The notes beneath the pieces are model-generated. The model did no database searches and was not told where the DNA came from. It was given only the letters and a program-made list of their open reading frames with translations. From CAYVQF01 sp964454015 (GTDB lineage Bacteria > Myxococcota_A > Bradymonadia > UBA4248): DNA of 46,398 bases. Shown here one piece after another: positions 14,880 through 22,314 of the stretch (positions are counted from its first letter, which is position 1; each line of letters opens with the position of its first letter). The stretch spans positions 1-46,398 of the forward strand of contig CAYVQF010000046.1 in NCBI GenBank assembly GCA_964454015.1. Reading direction: 5' to 3'. Made by a program: the position numbers and the translations under genes.

Positions 14880-16049
14880 ATGACGCAACGAGTCGTAATC
14901 GCGAGTGCAGTGCGGACCCCCTTCACCCGGGCGCACAAAGGTGAGCTTCGGGAGACACGCCCCGACACCATGGCCGCATGGGTCATCCAAGAGGCGATCG
15001 CCCGGGTGCCAGGCCTGTCTCCGGAAGCCGTGGAAGACGTGATTTTGGGCTGTGCCATGCCCGAAGGCGAACAGGGGATGAACGTGGCGCGCATCGCCTC
15101 CTTCCTCGCCGGCCTTCCCCACACCGTGCCGGCCATGACCATCAACCGCTTTTGCTCCTCCGGGGTTCAGGCCATCGCCCTCGCGGCGCAAGGCATCCTC
15201 GCCGGCGAGATGGAGATCGCCGTTGCCGGGGGCACGGAGTCGATGTCCATGGTCCCCATGGGTGGCAACAAGTTCTCGGCCAACCCAGAGCTGATGGAGC
15301 GCATGCCCGAGGCCTACACCTCCATGGGTGCGACGGCAGAGCTCGTGGCCGAGCGTTTCGGCGTCTCACGGGAAGATCAAGATCGTTTCGCCCTCACCAG
15401 TCAAGAGAGGGCGACCCTCGCCCAGAAGGAGGGGCGCTTCCGCGAGGAGATCCTGCCCGTTACGGTGAGCCTCCACGAGGACGGCGCCTTGAAGTCCCTC
15501 CGAGTCGAGAGCGACACCATCGTCCGCGCCGAGACCACCCTGGAGGGACTCGCCAAGCTCCGGCCTGCCTTCAAGGCTGCGGGTGGCACCGTCACGGCGG
15601 GCAACGCCTCGCCGTTGACCGATGGTGCCGCGGCCTTGGTCGTCATGAGTGAGCGCGCCGCCCAAGCCCTCGGGGTGACACCTCTTGGTTATTACCGCGG
15701 CATCCAGATCGCCGGGGTCCCGCCCGAGATCATGGGGACTGGGCCCGTGCCAGCCATCCGCAAGTTGCTCGCCAAGCAGGGACTCGGCATCGACGACATC
15801 GACCTCTTCGAGATCAACGAGGCCTTTGCGGCGCAGGCTCTCTATTCGGTGCGCGCCTTGGAGATCGATCCGGCCAAGGTCAATCCCAACGGGGGCGCCA
15901 TCGCCTTGGGACACCCACTGGGCGTCTCGGGAGCGCGCATGGCAGGGACCCTGCTCTACGAGATGCGGCGTCGCCAAGTCCAACGCGGCGTGGTCAGCAT
16001 GTGCATCGGTGGCGGGATGGGCGCAGCGGCCCTCTTTGAGCTGGCTTGA
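14880..16049 (+). CDS. fadA: Acetyl-CoA acyltransferase (3-ketoacyl-CoA thiolase)
   Basis: The 389-residue product has full thiolase length. Start ATG 14880 has AAGGA (14868-14872) seven bases upstream. The acyl-accepting cysteine is Cys92 in NRFCSSGVQAI, the second-site His345 is in GHPLG and Cys375 in MCIGGGMGAA; NEAFAAQ is present as well. It cleaves 3-ketoacyl-CoA with CoA to acetyl-CoA and a shortened acyl-CoA, the last step of the beta-oxidation cycle. The adjacent FadN makes the substrate, as in the Bacillus fadNAE operon. Confidence 0.96.
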   Translation: MTQRVVIASAVRTPFTRAHKGELRETRPDTMAAWVIQEAIARVPGLSPEAVEDVILGCAMPEGEQGMNVARIASFLAGLPHTVPAMTINRFCSSGVQAIALAAQGILAGEMEIAVAGGTESMSMVPMGGNKFSANPELMERMPEAYTSMGATAELVAERFGVSREDQDRFALTSQERATLAQKEGRFREEILPVTVSLHEDGALKSLRVESDTIVRAETTLEGLAKLRPAFKAAGGTVTAGNASPLTDGAAALVVMSERAAQALGVTPLGYYRGIQIAGVPPEIMGTGPVPAIRKLLAKQGLGIDDIDLFEINEAFAAQALYSVRALEIDPAKVNPNGGAIALGHPLGVSGARMAGTLLYEMRRRQVQRGVVSMCIGGGMGAAALFELA

Positions 16050-16072
16050 GCGCGCGAGCTTCGTGGGCTGGT

Positions 16073-17572
16073 CTAGAGCAAGGTCAACTCCGCGTTGATG
16101 GCGTCGAGAAAGGCTTGGGCCGCTGGCGCTAGGTTCCCCGCGTCGGGGGCAGCGATCACCCTCATGAAGGCAGCGCCTGCCTCCGCGTTGGCGCCTCGAC
16201 GCCACAAGACCTGCCCGAGGAGAAAATCGTAAACACAGCCACGCGTTTCGACGGCGTCCAGGAGGCGCGCAGCGTCATCCACGGCACCTGCCATGAGGGC
16301 CGCATCGCTGGCAAAGAGGCGCGCCTGGTCGCGCTCCACCTGGCTGAGGCTTTCTTGTGGCAGGCAAGGCGCGCTGGTCGTGGTCTCTGGTGATGGGGCA
16401 CACTCTGGCTCACGCTCCAGGTGCTCCAGATAGTGCCGGTACACGTCCCAGGCCTTGTGCGTGAAGCCGCGCCGAGTAAAAGGGCGCGCCAACGCGACCC
16501 GCGGTGTGGGGCGCAGTGGATCGAGGCGGATGGCGTGCAGGGCGGCGGCCAGGGCCAAGCCTTCATAGATGGGCGGCAGGGAGAGGGACCACTCGGCCCA
16601 GGCCCAAGCCGTCTGGGGGAGGGCCATGGCTTCTTCGACCACGGGCTCCAGGGCGGCCAGCTCGCGACTGCAGCCGCGGGACAGACATAAGAGCAGCAAG
16701 ACGAGGGGGCGCTCAGCGGTGAGCGTCTCGACGCGTTGGGCCCACATAGCAACCCGCGCTTCGGCTGCGGCGAGGTCCGTGAGCCACAGATCGAGCAGGA
16801 GGCGGTTGATGGTGACGATCTCCTGGGTAGGCCCGGCCTGCAGGAGCGCCTCGAGGACACGTTGGCTCGCCAAGAACTCCCCCTGGGCCATGAGCAAAGC
16901 TCCCAGATCGGCCTGGGCCGGCGCAAAGGACGGGCAGGCCTCGGCCATGGCCTGAAAGATCAGGATCGCCGTCGCGTAGTCTTCATGCTCGGCCGCGACA
17001 TATCCCAGGGCATGCAGACGCTGCAAGCCCTCTTGGGCGCCTTGTCTTTCGGGGTGGGCGCAGGTGGCGGCGGCCACGGGGAGGATTTCTCGCCCCAGCT
17101 CGGTGAAGGCATCAACGGCCGCGTAGAGCTCCAGGCGCCACAAGCGCAGGCCCAAGACATCAGGGGCCGCAGCGACGGCGGCATCGAGGTGGGCGATGGC
17201 CGCCAAGCGTTGTTGAAGGCTGTGCTGTTCCCGCGTCGCTTCCTGGTCTTGCAGGGCCAGCTCCAAGTCGAGGATGGGCTCGGTCTTCTCTTTGAGGATC
17301 ACCAGGGTCTTGGCGCGCTCCAAGGCGAGGTGGGCGAGGCAACGCGACCCGGTGACCTCCGTATCCTGGTCCTGCGCCAGGGCCAGGCAGCGGCGCTCGA
17401 GGGCGACCCCGTCGCCGTCGGCGCAGAGCTCGGCCTCGACGCCTGCGCAATCGACGAGGGGACCAAAGTCGCCCAGGGGCATGGTCCGGGAGGAAGCCCA
17501 AGGCGGCGCGGTCGCGCATCCGGCCCAGAGCACGCATCCAACAAGAAGCCACAGGCAGCGCACCAGCCTCAT
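16073..17572 (-). CDS. TPR-like lipoprotein of unknown function
   Basis: A 499-residue product from ATG 17572, six bases after GGAG. The signal sequence MRLVRCLWLLVGCVLWAGC ends in a lipidation cysteine (Cys19, with Cys13 as alternative). The mature part is largely alpha-helical with degenerate TPR-like pairs, for example YATAILIFQAMAEACPSFAPAQADLGALLMAQGEFLASQ, and helices of alternating Ala/Leu. Such proteins usually scaffold envelope complexes; no enzyme motif is seen. The gene sits 24 bases downstream of the tRNA-Thr gene on the same strand and converges with fadA. Confidence 0.7.
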   Translation of the reverse strand: MRLVRCLWLLVGCVLWAGCATAPPWASSRTMPLGDFGPLVDCAGVEAELCADGDGVALERRCLALAQDQDTEVTGSRCLAHLALERAKTLVILKEKTEPILDLELALQDQEATREQHSLQQRLAAIAHLDAAVAAAPDVLGLRLWRLELYAAVDAFTELGREILPVAAATCAHPERQGAQEGLQRLHALGYVAAEHEDYATAILIFQAMAEACPSFAPAQADLGALLMAQGEFLASQRVLEALLQAGPTQEIVTINRLLLDLWLTDLAAAEARVAMWAQRVETLTAERPLVLLLLCLSRGCSRELAALEPVVEEAMALPQTAWAWAEWSLSLPPIYEGLALAAALHAIRLDPLRPTPRVALARPFTRRGFTHKAWDVYRHYLEHLEREPECAPSPETTTSAPCLPQESLSQVERDQARLFASDAALMAGAVDDAARLLDAVETRGCVYDFLLGQVLWRRGANAEAGAAFMRVIAAPDAGNLAPAAQAFLDAINAELTLL

Positions 17573-17596
17573 GGTCATCTCCATTTTGATCAAGAA

Positions 17597-17669
17597 AGCC
17601 AACGATCGGACTCGAACCGATGACCTGCGCATTACGAATGCGCCGCTCTACCAACTGAGCTACGCTGGC
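17597..17669 (-). tRNA. tRNA-Thr (anticodon CGU)
   Basis: The minus strand folds into a complete cloverleaf: acceptor GCCAGCG with CGTTGGC (one G-U pair), D arm GCTC..GAGC, anticodon stem GCGCA/TGCGC around loop TTCGTAA with anticodon CGT (reads ACG, threonine), and T arm ATCGG/CCGAT with TTCGAGT. The discriminator is T and CCA is not encoded. Total 73 bases. Confidence 0.96.
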
Positions 17670-17725
17670 CCGGACGTCTCTGCAAGTTCAATCGCAGAGC
17701 CATACCGTTGGAGCGCGGAACTTAC

Positions 17726-17773
17726 CACTCCCCTTCGTCGTGGTCAACGAGAAATCGCTGCTCCAGGGGAGTG
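17726..17773. repeat. 9-bp inverted repeat between the VWA gene and the tRNA
   Basis: CACTCCCCT (17726-17734) and AGGGGAGTG (17765-17773) are perfect inverted copies with 30 bases between. It lies downstream of the VWA gene stop and upstream of the tRNA; a terminator for the VWA transcript is the likely function. A smaller 6-bp inverted repeat (17678-17699) is nearer the tRNA. Confidence 0.45.
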
Positions 17774-17880
17774 AACTTTGGCCCGGTGCTGGACAGGGTC
17801 GCGCCTTTGCTGTGGGCGGCGCCTGGCCGCCACCGGCGCGGGGCGCAGCGCAAGGCCCCAGCGACAGTGGCACCCGAGGA

Positions 17881-19359
17881 TTAGTAAGCCAAGGAGCGTT
17901 GGATCGCGGCGTTACCCTTGGTTTGGCGGGCTGCAGCAGGCGCGCCCTCGCTCTTGGCCTTGCCCACATTGACCGTCGCCTCTTCGAAGGCCTCCAGGGA
18001 TGCCCCCAGTTTGTCGCTCTTGAAGACCTTATTGGCCGAGCGACCGCGGACGAGCTGGTCTTGCATGATGCGTTCGGCCTCTTCCACCCGGCCCTGGCGC
18101 AGCTCTTCGTTGGCCTTGACCAGGGAGTCGGCCAAGACCGCCTGTTCGAAGCGCGCCGCGACGTCGTGGTCCACCGAGGCGACGGCCTTGGTAGCGTCAG
18201 CCGTGGCCCAAGCCATGAGTTGACCGTTGTGGCGGCGCTCTGCCTGTTGCCCGACCTCGTCGTAAGTGATGAGGACGTCACTGACGGCGCGTTGCCCATC
18301 GGATCCGGCGGTGTAGCTGACCTCGAAGAGGGCCGTGCGCTCACTTCGGGCGGGGAGGTCACCGAGAGACACGGTCACCTTATTGCCAACGACATCGAAG
18401 TTGCGGTCATAGCCGCGGACGAAGGCGACGCCATCGCCGAGGGTGAAGGTGGCCACCACCCGCCGCGCCACGACGTCCTGCATCGTTCCCAGCTCGCTTT
18501 GCAGGACCGTGGCCAGCATGGCCGTGTCCTCGACGAAGTAGTGATTGCCATTGCCGCTGATGGCGACCTGGGCCATCAGGTCTTCGTTGTAGTCCAGTCC
18601 TACGCCGATGGTCGATGTCGTGACCCCGCTCTGCTCCATCCTCCTGGCCATGGTGGCCAGGGCGTCGGTGTCGGTGATGCCCGAGTTGGCCTGTCCGTCT
18701 GAGAGGAGCACGACCCGGCTGGCGACCTCGGCTTTGGTGGCGGCCAAGAGGCTCTCAGCCGTCTCGAGGCCACAGGAGATGCAGGTACCGCCGCCCACGC
18801 TGATGCCATAAATGATCTGGCGAATGTGCTCGCGCGTGGCCGGGGTGATGGCCTGCAGGGGGACATCGACGCGCACATTGGAGGCATAAGAGACGACAGC
18901 GACGCTATCGCCCGTCTCGAGGTTGTCGAGGAAGAAGACCGCCGCTTGCTGAGCGTTCTGCATCCGCGCTCCTTGCATGGATCCCGAGCGATCCAGCACC
19001 AAAACCACTTGCAGCGGCAAGCGCACTTTCTGGCTCTGGCCTGCACCGGCGATGGCGCGCAGCAAGATTTGGGTGCTCCCGCCATCGGTGAGGATCTGGC
19101 TCTGCCCCAAGCGGGCGTCGATACTCACCACGCCATCTTGGCTGAAGCGCGAGGGCGCGACGGCGACAGTGGCACCTGGTGAGGCCACAGCGACCGTGTC
19201 GAGGCCTGGCGCGGCTTGGCTCCCATCGACGCCCGTGGCCTGCACCTGGGCGTTGGCCGCGCTTTGGCTGTTGTTGTCGCGCTGACCCCACCAAAGGTAG
19301 TATGCAACGGACGCGACCAATAAACCGAAAATGACAGCGAAAATGACACGGGTGTTCAT
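17881..19359 (-). CDS. Membrane-anchored VWA-domain protein
   Basis: The 492-residue product starts at ATG 19359 with AGGAGG eight bases upstream. A membrane helix (about 6-24) is followed by a low-complexity linker, then a von Willebrand factor A domain at about 115-290 with the metal-ion-dependent adhesion motif DRSGSM (123-128), the conserved VVLLSDGQAN..I and STIGVGLDY strands. The C-terminal third (about 300-492) has beta-rich and helical repeats of unknown type. VWA domains of this kind bind proteins with a divalent metal, on the outer face of the inner membrane. Two cysteines sit in CISCGLETAES, close to the top of the domain. No MoxR-type ATPase partner is seen beside it. Confidence 0.85.
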   Translation of the reverse strand: MNTRVIFAVIFGLLVASVAYYLWWGQRDNNSQSAANAQVQATGVDGSQAAPGLDTVAVASPGATVAVAPSRFSQDGVVSIDARLGQSQILTDGGSTQILLRAIAGAGQSQKVRLPLQVVLVLDRSGSMQGARMQNAQQAAVFFLDNLETGDSVAVVSYASNVRVDVPLQAITPATREHIRQIIYGISVGGGTCISCGLETAESLLAATKAEVASRVVLLSDGQANSGITDTDALATMARRMEQSGVTTSTIGVGLDYNEDLMAQVAISGNGNHYFVEDTAMLATVLQSELGTMQDVVARRVVATFTLGDGVAFVRGYDRNFDVVGNKVTVSLGDLPARSERTALFEVSYTAGSDGQRAVSDVLITYDEVGQQAERRHNGQLMAWATADATKAVASVDHDVAARFEQAVLADSLVKANEELRQGRVEEAERIMQDQLVRGRSANKVFKSDKLGASLEAFEEATVNVGKAKSEGAPAAARQTKGNAAIQRSLAY

Positions 19360-19489
19360 GTTTTCTCCTCCTAGCGCAGCTTGCCTACCGCCCATCAAAC
19401 GCAGCGGTTGAGCTTTCGATCTTCCACACGGCCTGGGTGGACCTCGCCGGGCAAAAACGAACAGCCGTGACGCCGACGCCCCCGCATTT

Positions 19490-20074
19490 CTAAGCCATCA
19501 TGGCGCGGGTCTCGTCGATCAAGCGGGCGCAGTAGGCCAACAAGGCCGCCCCTGCTTGATCATCGCGCCAGCCCAGCTCTCCTGGGCAGCGCTCCACCGG
19601 GAATGCTCTCTCGCTGAGGGCAGCCCAGATGGGCGAGGTGTCGCCGCCCCCCGGGCTGGAGACTAAGAAATGGACTCTCTTGGTCGACAAGGAGCAGGGC
19701 GCCTCTCCGAGTCCCAAGGCCGCGGCGATGGCTTGCTGCCGTGGCAGGAGCCGTCCAGCGCGCCAGGGCACGTCCACCAGGAGGAGGCGGGGGTGGGAAG
19801 AGCCGCGCGCGGCGCGGTGGGCGGCAGCGTTGAGCAGGAGCCACGCCCCAAAGCCCAGGCCAAGCCCCAGGGCGCAGGGTTCGAGCCACTGATCTGCGCG
19901 GCTCACCAGCGATTCAAAGCGCGTCGCACCCAAGGGGTCATCCTCCCACAGTGGGGCGTGCACGGTCAGGCCAGGGAGCCCGGCGAGGACAGCGCCACAG
20001 GCCTGGGTGTCGGGGCGGCGGCGGTCGTGGAGGTAGAGCACCTTGCGCTGGGCGAGCTGATGGCATCTGGGCAT
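19490..20074 (-). CDS. Alpha/beta-hydrolase-like protein without a nucleophile serine
   Basis: A 194-residue product starting at ATG 20074, twenty bases after the stop of the release-factor-like gene. The order of a hydrophobic strand KVLYLHDRR, PGLTVHAPLW, and LGLGLGFGAWLLLNAA and a strand RLLLVDVPW follows an alpha/beta hydrolase of the YqiA type (strand-loop-helix at the elbow). The nucleophile elbow would be G-x-S-x-G but is GLGFG here, so the serine is absent. It may be a non-catalytic relative or a misassigned fold. Function unknown. Confidence 0.4.
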   Translation of the reverse strand: MPRCHQLAQRKVLYLHDRRRPDTQACGAVLAGLPGLTVHAPLWEDDPLGATRFESLVSRADQWLEPCALGLGLGFGAWLLLNAAAHRAARGSSHPRLLLVDVPWRAGRLLPRQQAIAAALGLGEAPCSLSTKRVHFLVSSPGGGDTSPIWAALSERAFPVERCPGELGWRDDQAGAALLAYCARLIDETRAMMA

Positions 20075-20093
20075 GCGGTGTTCGTGGGCCTCT

Positions 20094-20519
20094 CTAGTCG
20101 TCGCGGCTTGGTTTCTGCCGCATGGCCTTGACGTTGGCGCGTCGTTTTTTGTGGAGCAGGCGCTCTTCTTTGACCCGCGCCGGCGTCTTGGTGGCTTTGC
20201 GGGGTTTGGGCTCCTCCGCCTCCAGGCGCAAGCGCTCCCAGAGGTCTGCATAGGCTTGGGCGCGGTTGAGGACCTGGCGGCGCTGGCGGGTAGCGGTGAC
20301 CTGCACCCCCGAAGGCCGATGTACCAGGCGGATGCCGGTGTTGCGCCGGTTGCGGTGCTGGCCACCAGGGCCACGCACTCTGATGGCGTCCACGGTGCAG
20401 TCTTTGGCCAGGCTGGCCTTTGCCTCCGCCTCGGCGGGCACGCCCCCTTCGTCCCGTGGATCCAGACCATCGTTTTGGCGAGTGTTTTGGCTTGGTCCTC
20501 GAGTTCGCTTCTTCTTCAT
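20094..20519 (-). CDS. Release-factor-like peptidyl-tRNA hydrolase domain protein (GGQ)
   Basis: The 141-residue product has the catalytic domain of class I release factors: RVRGPGGQHRNRRNTGIRLVHRPSG with the GGQ triplet at 52-54, and then RQRRQVLNRAQAYADLWERL. It lacks the stop-codon-recognition domains and ends in a basic tail rich in Lys/Arg (HKKRRANVKAMRQ), as in ArfB (YaeJ) and related rescue factors, which hydrolyse peptidyl-tRNA on stalled ribosomes. A start at ATG 20519 fits GGGG upstream; ATG 20534 in the same frame is possible. A rescue role is inferred from the family. Confidence 0.8.
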   Translation of the reverse strand: MKKKRTRGPSQNTRQNDGLDPRDEGGVPAEAEAKASLAKDCTVDAIRVRGPGGQHRNRRNTGIRLVHRPSGVQVTATRQRRQVLNRAQAYADLWERLRLEAEEPKPRKATKTPARVKEERLLHKKRRANVKAMRQKPSRDD

Positions 20520-20675
20520 CCCCTGCCCCCCCATGGTCGGCGTGGCCCGTAGGCACGCTCAAGCTCCGTGCTTGACCCCAGCGTGCAAGTCGACTATGAG
20601 GCAGCACGTCGGGTGATTGAAGTTCTGCACAATTGGCGCACGCAGTGCAACGTGCGAGAGCCAAGGGATGAGGAC

Positions 20676-21101
20676 ATGAGCAGCATTGGCAAGAGAGACG
20701 TGGCCATCATCGTCACACAAGCTTACGGCCCGCGCGGCGACAGCCTGGTGGGGCTTTCGGAGGTGTGCTTTGACGGCTATCCGGCGGTCACGGTCAAGGT
20801 CCGCTTCGCCGGACAAGAAGCGCTGGTCCACCTCAGCCCGGTCTTTGGTGATTCCCGTAAGGCGTGCGCCGTCGATGTGCCGAATGGGACGCGGTGCGAG
20901 CTGCTCTGTCCCGTCTCGGGGCAAGCGCTGGATCTGGTGGGAACGCACCACGGGACTGCAGCGGACTACTTCGCGGTGTACTTGACCCCCAAGTTGGCCC
21001 AGGGCGAGATGGTGGCCATCAGCAATGTGTGGGGTGATTACGGCTCGCGCCTCTTGGACTCCTTCGAGGTGCTGCAGCGCTTCAGCGACGAAGAGGAATA
21101 G
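20676..21101 (+). CDS. Conserved-looking small protein of unknown function
   Basis: A 141-residue frame with good coding character, from ATG 20676 (AAGGG eight bases upstream); an earlier in-frame ATG at 20568 would add 36 residues. The sequence is mixed alpha/beta, with SLVGLSEVCFDGYPAVTVKVR, an LVHLSPVF strand and a CELLCPVSGQALD segment whose two cysteines could bind a metal. No family is recognised. It is divergent from the release-factor-like gene and convergent with the small gene next to the ABC transporter. Confidence 0.6.
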   Translation: MSSIGKRDVAIIVTQAYGPRGDSLVGLSEVCFDGYPAVTVKVRFAGQEALVHLSPVFGDSRKACAVDVPNGTRCELLCPVSGQALDLVGTHHGTAADYFAVYLTPKLAQGEMVAISNVWGDYGSRLLDSFEVLQRFSDEEE

Positions 21102-21134
21102 TCCTCCAGGGCTGCGCGGGCGTGTTGGCCGGCC

Positions 21135-21395
21135 TCAGGGTTTGGCGATTTGGATGGCGGCGGCGTAGACTGCGTCGATGTTGTCAGCGCTCGGCATGGG
21201 GTCGAACCACAGGGTGATCAACACGGCCTCCCCCAGGCTGGTGGTTTCCATTTTCTTGAGCTCCGCCAGGGGGGCATAGCTCAGGAAGTAGTTCACTTGG
21301 CGTTCCAACAGGGTCGTGTCCTCGCCGCGAAAGAAGACACAGCGGGTGTAGACCAGCGTGTCGCCCGCTTCGATTTGGGCCATGTTCTTGCTCAT
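21135..21395 (-). CDS. 86-residue protein coupled to the ABC transporter operon
   Basis: A small soluble protein whose ATG (21395) lies 13 bases after the malG-like stop. The sequence (start MSKNMAQIEAGDTLVYTRCVF, then LERQVNYFLSYAPLAELKKM and an acidic/hydrophobic end) is alpha/beta with no recognised family. The tight spacing places it in the transporter operon. It could be a regulatory or accessory subunit, but the sequence gives no direct indication. Confidence 0.55.
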   Translation of the reverse strand: MSKNMAQIEAGDTLVYTRCVFFRGEDTTLLERQVNYFLSYAPLAELKKMETTSLGEAVLITLWFDPMPSADNIDAVYAAAIQIAKP

Positions 21396-21408
21396 AGGTT
21401 TGACCTCA

Positions 21409-22314
21409 TCAGCCCTTGACGCCACCAGCAGTGAGGCCACCGACCAGGTGTTTTTGGAGGGCAAAGAAGAGCGCCATGATGGGAATGGAGACGATGATGG
21501 CCCCAGCCGCGAAGTAGCCGTAGTCAGCGGTCTGGGCGCCAACATACTGCTTGAGGGCCACGGGCAGGGTGTAGGCCAGCTCATCGTTCATGAAGGTGGC
21601 CGCCAGGATGAACTCGTTCCAGGCGGTCATGAAAGAGAAGAGGGCGGTCACGGCGATGGCCGGTCGCGCGAGGGGCAAGACGATTTTGACGAAGATGGTC
21701 AGGCGGGAGGCCCCATCGACCACGGCGGCCTCTTCGAGTTCTTTGGGGATGGTGTCGAAGTAGCCCTTGAGCATCCACACGCAGAAGGGCAAGGCGCTCA
21801 CGGAGTAGACCAAGACCAGGCCGACCATCGAGTCGAGCAGGCCGAGGTGCCCCAAGAGGATGTAGAGGGGAATGGCCATGACGACCCCGGGGAACATCTG
21901 GGTGACCAAGAAACCCTGCAGGCCGACTTCACGGCCGACGAAGTTCAAGCGGGAGAAGCCGTAGGCGGCGGTACAGGCCAACAAGATCCCGAGGACGGTG
22001 GTCGCCGCGGCGACGATGATGGAGTTGAAGAGCTGCGCGCCAAAGAGCCACTCACCGGCGGCGTTGGTTTGCCCCATGACCACGCGGAAGTTGTCCAGGG
22101 TGACTTCCTCGGGGATGGGACTGGGCGAGAGTCCGGCGAGCTCGTTGGGCGTCAAAGCCATTTTGATGACCCAGAGGACGGGGTAGATGATGATGAAGCA
22201 GACCGTGATTAGGATCGCGTGGGTGGCCATGACCCGCAAGATGGCCTGCTTGCCGTCGAGTGGAGCAGGTTTCTCCTCCCAAGTCTTGGCTTTGCGCGCA
22301 TTGGATTGACTCAT
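21409..22314 (-). CDS. Carbohydrate ABC transporter permease (MalG type)
   Basis: The 301-residue product has six predicted membrane helices and the EAA loop EEAAVVDGASRLTIFVKIVLP (194-214), the cytoplasmic coupling segment that contacts the ATPase. The family (MalG of CUT1) passes sugars through the membrane with a MalF-type partner. Its ATG overlaps the TGA of the fusion gene by one base, so translation is coupled. The C-terminal GGLTAGGVKG is typical for MalG. Confidence 0.95.
   Translation of the reverse strand: MSQSNARKAKTWEEKPAPLDGKQAILRVMATHAILITVCFIIIYPVLWVIKMALTPNELAGLSPSPIPEEVTLDNFRVVMGQTNAAGEWLFGAQLFNSIIVAAATTVLGILLACTAAYGFSRLNFVGREVGLQGFLVTQMFPGVVMAIPLYILLGHLGLLDSMVGLVLVYSVSALPFCVWMLKGYFDTIPKELEEAAVVDGASRLTIFVKIVLPLARPAIAVTALFSFMTAWNEFILAATFMNDELAYTLPVALKQYVGAQTADYGYFAAGAIIVSIPIMALFFALQKHLVGGLTAGGVKG

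Noticed and set aside
21127..21134. GGCCGGCC palindrome as an operator
   Set aside because: Eight-base GC palindrome expected by chance in this composition.
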